64,000 nucleotides of DNA from Pseudomonadota bacterium (GTDB taxonomy: Bacteria; Pseudomonadota; Alphaproteobacteria; Sphingomonadales; Sphingomonadaceae). Both the position numbers and the translations under genes were made by a program. The stretch spans positions 1 to 64,000 of the forward strand of contig JAKPAG010000098.1 in assembly GCA_029779535.1 (NCBI GenBank). The letters run 5' to 3'. The notes beneath the pieces were generated by a model. The model saw nothing but the letters and a program-made list of their open reading frames with translations, had not been told where the DNA came from and searched no databases. Of the stretch, positions 30,359 to 41,089 are shown in pieces (position 1 is the first letter of the stretch; every line of letters starts with the position of its first letter).

Positions 30359-31156
30359 ATGATGCAATGCGAGCTTGCCCTGATCGGATTCGGTGAAGCC
30401 GGATCGACCTTTGCCGCTGCCGCCGGGTGGGGACACCGCGCGCGCGGCTGGGACCTGCTGCCTTCCCGCCGCGCCGCCATGGGCGATGTGGGGGTGATCG
30501 CGGCGCAAAGCGCCGAGGCCGCGCTGGCCGGAGCGCCGATGGTGCTGTCGCTGGTCACGGCGGATCAGGCGCTGCCGGCGGCCCAGCACTATGCCCCGTT
30601 CCTGGCGCAGGGTGCGCTGTGGTGCGACTGCAATTCGGTTGCCCCCGATACCAAGCGCGCGGCGGCCCGGGCGGTCGAAGCCGCAGGTGGGCGCTATGTT
30701 GATGTGGCGGTGCTGGCACCGGTCAATCCGGCGCGGCTGGCCGTGCCCCTGCTGCTGGCGGGCGACGGGGCCGAGGAGGCCGAGGGCAAGTTGCGCGCCG
30801 CCGGGTTCACCAATGTCCGCGTGGTCGGCAGCGAAGTTGGCCGGGCCAGCGCGATCAAGATGATCCGCTCGGTCATGGTCAAGGGGATCGAGGCCCTGAC
30901 CGACGAGATGATGGCGGCGGCCGAAGCGGCGGGCGTGGCGGACGAAGTGCTGGCCTCGCTCGACGCCAGCGAAAAGAGCCAGCCGTGGGCGGCGCGCGCT
31001 GCCTACAACCTGGAACGGATGCACACGCACGGGGCGCGCCGTGCGGCGGAAATGGAAGAAAGCGCCAAGACGCTGCTGGCGCTGGGAGTTGCCCCGGTGA
31101 TGACGCGCGGCACCGTGCTGCGCCAGCGTGCAGCGGCGGGAAAGGGAAAAGCATGA
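30359..31156 (+). CDS. NAD(P)-binding DUF1932 dehydrogenase in the lig operon
   Basis: 265 residues. An N-terminal Rossmann domain of the 6-phosphogluconate/3-hydroxyisobutyrate dehydrogenase type (LALIGFGEAGSTFAAAAGW, then LWCDCNSVAPDTKRAAA) and a C-terminal helical DUF1932 domain (AIKMIRSVMVKGIEALTDEMM, with the conserved Lys). First gene of the DUF1932-ligJ-ligA-ligB-ligC operon, coupled to ligJ by ATGA. No step of the known pathway needs it; it may reduce or oxidise a ring-cleavage intermediate or a C1-branched acid. Start at the first of two adjacent ATGs. Confidence 0.85.
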   Translation: MMQCELALIGFGEAGSTFAAAAGWGHRARGWDLLPSRRAAMGDVGVIAAQSAEAALAGAPMVLSLVTADQALPAAQHYAPFLAQGALWCDCNSVAPDTKRAAARAVEAAGGRYVDVAVLAPVNPARLAVPLLLAGDGAEEAEGKLRAAGFTNVRVVGSEVGRASAIKMIRSVMVKGIEALTDEMMAAAEAAGVADEVLASLDASEKSQPWAARAAYNLERMHTHGARRAAEMEESAKTLLALGVAPVMTRGTVLRQRAAAGKGKA

Positions 31157-32165
31157 TCATCGACTGCCACGGCCACTATACCGTGCTGCCCAAGGCCCAC
31201 GACGAATGGCGCGAGGCGCAGAAGGCGGCGTTCAAGGCCGGGACCGAGTGCCCGCCCTATCCCGCAATCTCCGATGACGAGATCCGCGAGACGATCGAAA
31301 GCAACCAGCTGCGCCTGATCAGGGAACGCGGCGCGGACATGACGATCTTCAGCCCCCGCGCCAGCGCGATGGCCCCGCATGTCGGTGATCAGTCGGTCGC
31401 GGTGAAGTGGGCGCAGGTCTGCAACGATCTGATCGCGCGGGTGGTGGGCCTCTATCCGGACGTGTTCGCCGGGGTCTGCATGTTGCCCCAGTCCCCCGAG
31501 GCTGACATGGCAAGCTCGATCGCGGAACTGCGGCGCTGCGTGGGCAACGGTTTCATCGGCTGCAACCTCAATCCCGATCCGGGCGGCGGCCATTTCAAGC
31601 ATCCGCCGCTGACCGACGAATACTGGTTCCCGTTCTACGAAGCGATGTGCGAGCTGGACGTGCCGGCGATGATCCATGTCTCGGGCAGCTGCAACCCGGC
31701 GATGCACGCCACCGGCGCCTATTACATCGCCGCCGATACCATCGCCTTCATGCAACTGCTGGAAGGCGACCTGTTCGGCCGTTTCCCGAACCTGCGCTTC
31801 ATCATTCCGCACGGCGGCGGCGCGGTGCCCTATCACTGGGGGCGCTACCGGGGCCTGGCCGACATGCTCAAGAAGCCGGACCTCGCCAGCCACCTGATGA
31901 ACAACGTGTTCTTCGATACCTGCGTCTATCACCAGCCGGGGATCAACCTGCTGGCCGACGTGATCGACAACAAGAACATCCTGTTCGGCAGCGAAATGGT
32001 CGGCGCGGTGCGCGGGATCGATCCCCGGACCGGACACTATTTCGATGATACCAAGCGCTACATCGACGCGCTGGATATCTCGGATGCCGAACGCCACGCG
32101 ATTTTCGAAGGCAACGCCCGCCGGGTCTTCCCGCGGCTTGATGCCCAGCTGAAGGAGAAGGGGCT

Positions 32166-32169
<4 letters not shown>
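31153..32169 (+). CDS. ligJ: 4-Oxalomesaconate hydratase
   Basis: Adds water to oxalomesaconate to give 4-carboxy-4-hydroxy-2-oxoadipate. 338 residues, ACMSD-like amidohydrolase superfamily: N-terminal MIIDCHGHYTVLPKAHDEW (metal His-x-His), GGGHFKHPPLTDEYW, IPHGGGAVPYHWGR and the catalytic region NILFGSEMVGAVRGIDP. Close in every block to LigJ of SYK-6. Overlaps both neighbours (ATGA before, GTGA after). Confidence 0.96.
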
Positions 32170-34385
<2,216 letters not shown>

Positions 34386-34401
34386 GAGGAGCGGTTATCC
34401 C

Positions 34402-35394
34402 ATGGTCGGAATGCGGCGGATCAACGGACGCGAAGTGAACCCGGTTGGCCTGGGGTGCATGTCGCTGTCCTGGGCCTATGGCACGCCGCCCAGCGACGAA
34501 GAAGGCGAGCGTCTGCTCGGCCGGGCGCTCGACCTGGGCTACAACCACCTCGACACCGCCAACATCTATGGCCTGGGGCACAATGAAACGCGCCTCGGCA
34601 ATGCGCTGAAGGGGCGCCGCAAGGAGTTCTTCCTGGCGACCAAGATGGGCATCAAGGTCGACGGCACGCGCCGTTCGGTCGATTGCAGCCCGGAAGCGAT
34701 TCTGCGCTGCGTCGATGAATCGCTGGCCCGGCTGCAGACCGATCACATCGACCTCTACTACATGCACCGCCGCGATTTCAGCGTGCCGATCGAGGAATCG
34801 ATGGGGGCGATGAAGAAGCTGGTGGAGGCAGGCAAGATCGGCTCGGTCGGGCTGTCGGAAATGAGGGCGGACACTATCCGCCGCGCCCATGCGGTCCATC
34901 CGGTTGCGGCGCTGCAGACCGAATATTCGCTGTGGACCCGCAATCCCGAAATCGCCGTGCTGGACACCTGCCGGGAACTGGGCATCACCTTTGTGGCGTT
35001 TTCGCCGGTGGCGCGCGGGGTGCTGGCGAACGGGGTGCGCGATGTCGCCGCGCTGCCCGACAAGGACCTGCGCAACACCATGCCGCGCTTCAACGCGGAA
35101 AACTGGCCGAAGAACCTGGCGCTGGTCGATGCGTTCAATGCCATCGCCGCGCGCGAAGGGGTGACCCCGGCGCAGCTCAGCCTGGCCTGGGTGCTGAGCC
35201 GGGGCGAACACGTGGTGACCATTCCCGGCACCGCCAGCGAAGCGCACCTCGCTGAAAACATCGCGCGCTGGAACTGGGACATTCCCGCCTCGGTTTCGGC
35301 CGAACTGGACGGGTTGATCAACCAGCAGACGGTTGCCGGCCACCGCTATGGCGAAGCGATCCGCTCGACCATCGATACCGAGGATTTTGCCTGA
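34402..35394 (+). CDS. Aldo/keto reductase
   Basis: 330 residues, (beta/alpha)8 AKR with the tetrad Asp and Tyr (YNHLDTANIYGLG), Lys (LATKMG) and His (IDLYYMHRRD). NADPH-binding region IPGTASEAHLAENI. Ribosome site AAGAGGAG before ATG 34402, 16 bases after ligC, so likely the last gene of the lig operon. Substrate unknown; an aromatic aldehyde or a ring-cleavage semialdehyde is possible but not shown. Confidence 0.88.
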   Translation: MVGMRRINGREVNPVGLGCMSLSWAYGTPPSDEEGERLLGRALDLGYNHLDTANIYGLGHNETRLGNALKGRRKEFFLATKMGIKVDGTRRSVDCSPEAILRCVDESLARLQTDHIDLYYMHRRDFSVPIEESMGAMKKLVEAGKIGSVGLSEMRADTIRRAHAVHPVAALQTEYSLWTRNPEIAVLDTCRELGITFVAFSPVARGVLANGVRDVAALPDKDLRNTMPRFNAENWPKNLALVDAFNAIAAREGVTPAQLSLAWVLSRGEHVVTIPGTASEAHLAENIARWNWDIPASVSAELDGLINQQTVAGHRYGEAIRSTIDTEDFA

Positions 35395-35444
35395 GCGCGG
35401 GGCGGCAAAATCTGCACGCAGCGCAATTCACCCCTTTGAATTTT

Positions 35445-35480
35445 TCACATCTGTGATATTCAGTAGGTAAGGCTTACAAT
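35445..35480 (+). promoter_or_regulatory. Two operator-like repeats before the first TonB receptor
   Basis: In a locally AT-rich gap lie TCACA-TC-TGTGA (35445-35456) and GTAAG-G-CTTAC (35467-35477). The second sits in a 19-base stretch (35462-35480) whose complement matches, at 15 of 19 positions, the element before the second TonB receptor at 46113-46131. GGTAAGGC here also pairs with GCCTTACC at 35488-35495, just before the ribosome site. Confidence 0.5.
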
Positions 35481-35513
35481 CAAGCCGGCCTTACCAGAGG
35501 GAGGATGAAGGCA

Positions 35514-38018
35514 ATGACCAAGCTTCGTCATGCGGCGATGTTCAGCGCGTCAGCGCTGGTTTTCGCCATGATCGCGGCCCCCGCCGCCGCGCAGGAATCG
35601 AACGAATCGGACAAGGTCGGCAACCCGGAAATCGTGGTCACCGCTCAGTTCCGCGAACAGAAGTTGCAGGATACCCCGCTGGCGATTTCGGCGGTGAATT
35701 CCGAAATGCTCGAAGCGCGCAGCCAGACCAGCGTCGAGCAGGTCGCCGCGCAGGCCCCCAACGTCACCCTGACCCCGCAGGGCCAGCAGAACGGTTCGGG
35801 CCTGATCGCCTTCATCCGCGGCGTCGGCCAGACCGACTTCAACTTCGCGCTGGAACCGGGCGTCGGCATCTATGTCGACGATGTCTACATCCCGACGCTG
35901 ACCGGCTCGCTGCTGGACTTGATGGACCTTGACCGGGTCGAAGTGCTGCGCGGGCCGCAGGGCACGCTGTCGGGCCGCAACGCCATCGGCGGCGCGATCA
36001 AGCTGTTCTCGACCAAGCCCAAGGGCAATGGCAAAGGCTCGCTCCAGGTCGCCTATGGTTCGTACAACCGCGTCGAAGTGCGCGGCTATGCCGACATGGC
36101 GCTGGCCGACAACCTGTTCATGCGCGTGGCCGGCGTGTCCAAGAGCCGCGACGGCCACGTCAAGCGGCTGGACTATGGCCTGACCCATCCGGGTTCGGGC
36201 GTGAAGCCGATGGGCGCGGGCAGCAACCCGCTGCTCGGCACGCTGGGCGGCCAGTCCTATTCCGCCGGCAAGCTGTCGATGCGCTGGGTGCCGACCGAAA
36301 CCGTCGAAGTGAATGTGTCGGGCGACTATACCCGCGACCGTTCGGAAGCGGGCGCTTCGGTGCTGCTCTACTACAACAACCCCTCGGTCAATTCGAACGG
36401 CCAGCCCTGGCTGCCCAGCTCGATCGATGGCAGCGCGATCCGCGGCAACTGCGCCTTCGTGCCCTACGGCGTGAATTCGTGCGACACCCTGACCGGCTAC
36501 AACCGCAAGTTCGTCAGCTATTCAACCTTCCTTGACCAGACCCCGGCAACCACCCAGTCGCCGTTCAAGCCGATCGCGTTCGATCCGCACCAGTGGCTGG
36601 ACAATTACGGCGTGTCGGGCACGATCGACATCGACCTGTCGGACAGCCTGCAGCTCAAGTCGATCACCGCCTGGCGCCACTACAAGTCCGACTGGGCGCA
36701 GGATGTCGACAACTCGCCGATCACCAACCAGCAACTGCGCCAGACCCTGGTCAACGACCAGTGGAGCCAGGAACTGCGCCTGAACGGCAAGGTCGGCGAC
36801 CTGCTCGACTTCACCCTGGGCGGGTTCTACTTCAAGCGCGACGGGACGCTGACCGCGCGGGTCGATCTCAACTACGCCGGGATCGACTTCATGCACGGGC
36901 CCGATCCGACGCCGGCTTCGAACAAGGCGCTGTTCGCCAACTTCATGCTGCACCCGGTTGAGAACTTCAACATCACCGCGGGCCTGCGCCATTCGTGGGA
37001 CAGCAAGGACTACACCTTCTTCCGCCGCAATCCGGACATGACCGTGCCGGGCGTCTGCGCCTTCTTCCTCGGTGCGGCCACCGCCGGCCCGACCGGGATC
37101 GGCAATGCCCCGAACTGCCTGCTGGTGGGCCTGAACAACGTGTCGGCCAGCTTCGAATCCAAGCGCTTCGACTGGCGCGTTGCGGCGGACTATCGCTTCA
37201 GCCCCGAAGTGATGGCCTATGCCCAGGTCGCCACCGGCTACCGCGCGGGCGGGGTCAACCCGCGGCCGTTCTTCGGCCCGTCCAGCCCCAACAACCAGAT
37301 CAAGACCTTCGCGCCGGAAACGCTGATTTCCTATGAAGCCGGGATCAAGACCGACCTGTTCGACCGCCGCATGCGGCTGAACGTTTCGGCCTTCATCAAC
37401 GACTACAAGGACATCATCCTGACGCTGTCGGCCTGCCCGATTTCGCCCTGCCTCCAGCCGAACAACATCGGCAAGGCAAAGGTGAAGGGCTTCGAAGTCG
37501 AAACCCTGATCAAGCCGGTCGAGAACTTCACGCTTGACGGCGCGCTCAGCTACATCGACTTCAAGTACAAGTCGTTCAACCCGGGCAACGGTTCGCTGGG
37601 AGCGCTGACCCTCAACATGGTCACGCCCTACACGCCGAAGTGGAAGTACAGCTTCGGGGCGCAGTACGATATTCCGGACGTGATGGGCGGCACCGTGTCG
37701 GCCCGTTTCGACGGTTCGTACCAGAGCCACATCTATACCGAAGCGATCAACTACGACAGCGTCGCGGTGCCCGCGATCTCTGGCCCGCTGGCCACCTATT
37801 ATGCCAGCAACCGGATCAACGGCTACTTCCTGGGCAATGCCCGCCTGACCTGGAAGCAGGAAAGCGAAAGCCCGCTGTCGATCAGCGTCGAAGTGCAGAA
37901 CCTGTTCAACAAGTACTACATGACCTCGCTCTACGAACAGTACGCCAGCCCGCGCACCGTCTCGGGCGCGCCGGGTATGCCGCGGACCTGGGCGGTGACG
38001 TTGAAAAAGGATTTCTGA
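35514..38018 (+). CDS. TonB-dependent outer-membrane receptor 1
   Basis: 834 residues. Signal peptide ending APAAAQE, TonB-box-like EIVVTAQ, plug domain with YVDDVYIPTLTGSLLDLMDLDRVEVLRGPQGTLSGRNAIGGAI, and a beta-barrel ending WAVTLKKDF with the terminal Phe needed for outer-membrane insertion. ATG 35514 is preferred over 35505 because GGGAGGA is then correctly spaced. Likely imports an aromatic compound or its metal complex across the outer membrane; ligand unknown. Clearly related to the receptor at 46175. Confidence 0.93.
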   Translation: MTKLRHAAMFSASALVFAMIAAPAAAQESNESDKVGNPEIVVTAQFREQKLQDTPLAISAVNSEMLEARSQTSVEQVAAQAPNVTLTPQGQQNGSGLIAFIRGVGQTDFNFALEPGVGIYVDDVYIPTLTGSLLDLMDLDRVEVLRGPQGTLSGRNAIGGAIKLFSTKPKGNGKGSLQVAYGSYNRVEVRGYADMALADNLFMRVAGVSKSRDGHVKRLDYGLTHPGSGVKPMGAGSNPLLGTLGGQSYSAGKLSMRWVPTETVEVNVSGDYTRDRSEAGASVLLYYNNPSVNSNGQPWLPSSIDGSAIRGNCAFVPYGVNSCDTLTGYNRKFVSYSTFLDQTPATTQSPFKPIAFDPHQWLDNYGVSGTIDIDLSDSLQLKSITAWRHYKSDWAQDVDNSPITNQQLRQTLVNDQWSQELRLNGKVGDLLDFTLGGFYFKRDGTLTARVDLNYAGIDFMHGPDPTPASNKALFANFMLHPVENFNITAGLRHSWDSKDYTFFRRNPDMTVPGVCAFFLGAATAGPTGIGNAPNCLLVGLNNVSASFESKRFDWRVAADYRFSPEVMAYAQVATGYRAGGVNPRPFFGPSSPNNQIKTFAPETLISYEAGIKTDLFDRRMRLNVSAFINDYKDIILTLSACPISPCLQPNNIGKAKVKGFEVETLIKPVENFTLDGALSYIDFKYKSFNPGNGSLGALTLNMVTPYTPKWKYSFGAQYDIPDVMGGTVSARFDGSYQSHIYTEAINYDSVAVPAISGPLATYYASNRINGYFLGNARLTWKQESESPLSISVEVQNLFNKYYMTSLYEQYASPRTVSGAPGMPRTWAVTLKKDF

Positions 38019-38041
38019 ACCACCCGATAACCCTGAACCTG

Positions 38042-38074
38042 GGGCCGCCGTCATCCAGACGGCGGCCCTTTTTT
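38042..38074 (+). terminator. Strong intrinsic terminator
   Basis: Perfect 11-bp GC-rich stem GGGCCGCCGTC / GACGGCGGCCC, loop ATCCA, then six T. Ends the TonB receptor transcript. Confidence 0.92.
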
Positions 38075-38111
38075 CTGGCTTGCGCCGTGTGCCGGAACGG
38101 CTAGAAAAAGG

Positions 38112-38123
38112 TAACAATAGTTA
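38112..38123 (+). promoter_or_regulatory. Variant TAACAATTGTTA operator
   Basis: TAACAATAGTTA, one mismatch from the palindrome seen at 48641 and 54775. It lies right before the ribosome site of the lignostilbene-dioxygenase-like gene, closer than a typical operator. Could be chance. Confidence 0.35.
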
Positions 38124-38131
38124 GGATGAGG

Positions 38132-39622
38132 ATGATGGGCGCTTTTCCGCAAACCCCCTATTTCACCGGGCTGAACGAACCCGTCGGGCGCGAAGTGGCG
38201 CTGACCGGGCTGGAAGTGCAGGGCACGATCCCGCCCGAGGTGCGCGGCAGCTTCTATCGCGCGGTGCCTGATCCGGCCTATCCGCCCAAGTTCGCCGATG
38301 ATCATACCCTGTCGGGCGATGGCATGGTCAGCCGCCTGTCGTTCAATGCCGATGGCAGCGTCGATTTTGCGATGAAGTTCGTGGAAACCGCGCGCCACAA
38401 GGCGGAAAGGGAACTGGGGCGGGCGCGCTTCGGCAAGTATCGCAATCCCTGGACCGACGATCCGGACGTGGCGGGTGTGGACCGCACGGTGGCCAACACC
38501 ACCCCGGTCTGGCACGCCGGTCGCCTGCTGATGGCCAAGGAAGATGGCCGCCCCTACCGCGTCGATCCGCTGACGTTGGAGACGATCGGCAGTTACGACT
38601 TTGGCGGCCTGCTCAAGAGCGAGACGATGACGGCCCACGTGCGGATCGATGCCGCCACGGGCGAACTGTTCTTCTATGGCTATGAGGCCGATGGCCCGGC
38701 CAGCACCAAGATCGCCTATTGCGTGGTCGGGGCGGACGGCGCGCTGAAAAGCGAACAATGGTTCGACGCGCCCTACTGCGCGATGATGCACGACTTCACG
38801 ATCAGCCAGAACTACGCGTTGTTCCCGATCTATCCGACCACGGCGGACCTTGACCGGCTGAAAGCCGGGGGTGAGCACTGGCACCATCAGCCGGAACTGG
38901 AATCATGGCTGGGCGTGATGCCGCGCTATGGCGACGTGTCCGAGATCAAGTGGTTCAAGGGGCCCAGGGGCGTCCATTCGTACCACATGATGAACGCCTG
39001 GGAGGACGAGGCCGGGCTGCTTCACTTCGACGCCTGCCTCAACAGCTCCAACGCCTTCGCCTTCATCCGCGAGCCGTCGGGGATTTTCCTCCAGCCGTGG
39101 GAAATCAAGGGGGCGCTGACCCGCTGGACGGTCGATCCGCGCGGCCCTGCGGGCGAGGTCAAGGAGAGCGAGATCGGCCCACCGGGCGATTTCCCGGTGA
39201 TCCCGGCGGCGAACCAGGGCCGCCCCTATGACTTCGGCTGGATGCTGACGATGAACCCCGATCTGCAGGGGCCGCCGCTGGCAGCCGGGCCGGTGGGGGT
39301 GGATTTCAACCTGCTGGTGCGGCTGGACGGGATGCAATCGGCCGAGCCGCAGGTGAGCCAGGCACTGCCGCTGCCGCCATTGGCGGGTTATAACGAGCCG
39401 GTCCACGTGCCATCCGCCACGCCCGGCCATGCCGGCTGGCTGATCATGATTGTCGACAGCCAAGTGGGGGACAACCAGTTCCACCATGAAGCCTGGATCC
39501 TGGATGGCGATGCGATTGCGGCGGGGCCGGTCGCGCGGATCGTCATCCCCACGCGGCTGCGTCCGCAGGTCCATGGCTGGTGGGTGCCCCAGGTCCAGCT
39601 TGACGCCGCCACCACTGTATGA
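38132..39622 (+). CDS. Carotenoid-cleavage-oxygenase family, lignostilbene dioxygenase-like
   Basis: About 496 residues. The four iron-binding His are in MTAHVRID, MMHDFTIS, HSYHMMNAW and QVHGWWVP, as in the seven-bladed propeller family. Tyr and Lys in FGKYRNPW (~103) and LLMAKEDG (~136) fall where, from memory, LsdA/NOV1 have the Tyr and Lys that bind the phenol OH. This favours cleavage of 4-hydroxystilbenes such as lignostilbene to vanillin over carotenoids. Several adjacent ATGs; 38132 gives the best spacing. Overlaps the next gene by ATGA. Confidence 0.87.
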   Translation: MMGAFPQTPYFTGLNEPVGREVALTGLEVQGTIPPEVRGSFYRAVPDPAYPPKFADDHTLSGDGMVSRLSFNADGSVDFAMKFVETARHKAERELGRARFGKYRNPWTDDPDVAGVDRTVANTTPVWHAGRLLMAKEDGRPYRVDPLTLETIGSYDFGGLLKSETMTAHVRIDAATGELFFYGYEADGPASTKIAYCVVGADGALKSEQWFDAPYCAMMHDFTISQNYALFPIYPTTADLDRLKAGGEHWHHQPELESWLGVMPRYGDVSEIKWFKGPRGVHSYHMMNAWEDEAGLLHFDACLNSSNAFAFIREPSGIFLQPWEIKGALTRWTVDPRGPAGEVKESEIGPPGDFPVIPAANQGRPYDFGWMLTMNPDLQGPPLAAGPVGVDFNLLVRLDGMQSAEPQVSQALPLPPLAGYNEPVHVPSATPGHAGWLIMIVDSQVGDNQFHHEAWILDGDAIAAGPVARIVIPTRLRPQVHGWWVPQVQLDAATTV

Positions 39623-40542
39623 CGCGGATCGCGATCACCGGCGCCTCGGGCCAGTATGGCCGGATCGTCGCCCAGGCGCTGATCGACCAGGGCCGGGCGC
39701 GCGACCTGATCCTGATGAGCCGCACGCCTGACAAGCTGGCCGACATGGCCGCGCAGGGCTGCGAAGCGCGCTATGGCGATTATGACCATCCCGCCAGCAT
39801 GGTCGCCGCCCTTGCCGGGGCGGAGCGGCTGCTGCTGATTTCCGGCACCCGCGTCGGCGCGCGGGTGGCGCAGCACGAGGCGGCGGTGGACGCGGCCAGG
39901 GCGGCCGGGGTGGGGCACGTGGTCTATACCAGCTTCATCGGCATCGACGACCCCGCCAACCCGGCCGAAGTGCGGCACGATCACATCGAGACCGAACGCC
40001 TGATCCGCGCCTCGGGCCTGAACTTCACCTTCCTGCGCGATGCGCATTATGCCGATGCGATGATCGTCATGGCCGGCCCAGGGGTGATGGCCAGCCGCCA
40101 GTGGATCAGCAATGCCGGCGAGGGGCGCGAGGCGATGGTCTGGCGCGAGGACTGCGCGCTGTGCGCGGTCGCCGTGCTGGCGGGCGAGGGCCATGCGGGG
40201 CAGACCTATGACATTACCGGCCCCGAATTGCAGACCTTTGCCGAAGTGACCGCGTTGATGGCCGAGGTGACCGGAGTGCCGCTGGAATACGTGCCTGTCA
40301 GCGACGAGCAGCAGTATGCGATGTTCGACGCCATGCGCATTCCGCGCCGCCCGGTCGACGATCAGCATGTGTCGGGCATTCCGTGGAACAGCGACGACAT
40401 GGTCAGCTTTGGCCGGGCGATCCGCGAAGGGTTCCTGGAAATCCGCTCAGGTGATGTGCAGCGCCTGCTTGGCCGCCCGCCGCGTTCGGTGCGGCAGATG
40501 ATTGCGGAAAACGTCGAAATGCTGTGCGGTGCGGCGGCATAG
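39619..40542 (+). CDS. NmrA-like NAD(P)-binding protein
   Basis: 307 residues, atypical SDR of the NmrA/quinone-oxidoreductase type: TGASGQYGRIVAQAL at residues ~6-20, VYTSFIGIDDP, FLRDAHYAD. It lacks the usual Tyr-x3-Lys catalytic pair, so it may sense redox cofactors or act as a reductase. Coupled to the dioxygenase gene by a 4-base overlap, which suggests a related job such as handling the aldehyde products. Confidence 0.85.
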   Translation: MTRIAITGASGQYGRIVAQALIDQGRARDLILMSRTPDKLADMAAQGCEARYGDYDHPASMVAALAGAERLLLISGTRVGARVAQHEAAVDAARAAGVGHVVYTSFIGIDDPANPAEVRHDHIETERLIRASGLNFTFLRDAHYADAMIVMAGPGVMASRQWISNAGEGREAMVWREDCALCAVAVLAGEGHAGQTYDITGPELQTFAEVTALMAEVTGVPLEYVPVSDEQQYAMFDAMRIPRRPVDDQHVSGIPWNSDDMVSFGRAIREGFLEIRSGDVQRLLGRPPRSVRQMIAENVEMLCGAAA

Positions 40543-40591
40543 GGTCAGGCGCCATAAACCGCACCTTCGAGGTTTATGGGTCCTGACCCTA
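40540..40591. repeat. REP-like nested inverted repeat between convergent genes
   Basis: Outer arms TAGGGTCAGG (40540-40549) and CCTGACCCTA (40582-40591), inner arms CCATAAACC (40552-40560) and GGTTTATGG (40571-40579). The outer arms carry the stop codon of the NmrA-like gene and, on the other strand, that of the MarR gene. Same core as at 11051 and 51009. It likely folds into a long hairpin and can stop transcripts from both sides. Confidence 0.7.
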
Positions 40592-41002
40592 GTCGCGCCA
40601 CAGCGCATCGAGCGCGGGCTTGAGGTGATCGCGGTGCGCAGCCGGAATCTTGGCGATCAGCCAGCTTTCGAACTGTTCGATCACCCGGCGCGCCTCGGCC
40701 AGCTTGGCCTCGCCCGCCGCGGTCAGGTGCAGGCCGTGCGACTTGCCATCAAGCGGGCGGCGGGTGATCAGCCCGGCATCGGTCAGCCGGCCCAGCAGGG
40801 GCACCATGTTGGCGCGCTGGATGTCGAGCATCCGGCCCAGCTGGCTGGCGGTCAGCGTGGGATTGGCCCCGATCAGCAGCAGCGCCGAAACATCGGCATA
40901 GCGCAGGCCCAGCGGTTCCAGCCGGCGCGAGAATTCCGCCATCATCGCCCCGGCGGCACGGCGCAGGGCATATCCGGGCAGATCGAGCAGCGGATCGTTC
41001 AT
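40589..41002 (-). CDS. MarR-family regulator (FerC-like position)
   Basis: 137 residues, winged-helix MarR protein: helices around LGLRYADVSALLLIG, the recognition region LTASQLGRMLDIQRANMVPLLGRLTDAGLI, wing RRPLDGKSHGLHLTAAG. Divergent from the hydroxycinnamoyl-CoA hydratase-lyase gene, as ferC is from ferB in SYK-6, where a CoA thioester releases the repressor. The inverted repeat at 41044-41062 lies between them. Confidence 0.88.
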   Translation of the reverse strand: MNDPLLDLPGYALRRAAGAMMAEFSRRLEPLGLRYADVSALLLIGANPTLTASQLGRMLDIQRANMVPLLGRLTDAGLITRRPLDGKSHGLHLTAAGEAKLAEARRVIEQFESWLIAKIPAAHRDHLKPALDALWRD

Positions 41003-41043
41003 CGCCCCAGCCTAGCAATGGCTATTGTGCATAGCAATTCGGT

Positions 41044-41062
41044 TTGTTATATCTCATAACAA
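41044..41062. promoter_or_regulatory. Inverted repeat, probable MarR operator
   Basis: TTGTTAT-ATCTC-ATAACAA, perfect 7-bp arms and a 5-base centre, between the MarR gene and the hydratase-lyase gene. The half-site ATAACAA is the same word that makes the ATAACAATTGTTAT palindromes elsewhere in the window, but here the halves face the other way. Confidence 0.6.
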
Positions 41063-41089
41063 CATTGCGACATAAGCAGAGGATCGACC

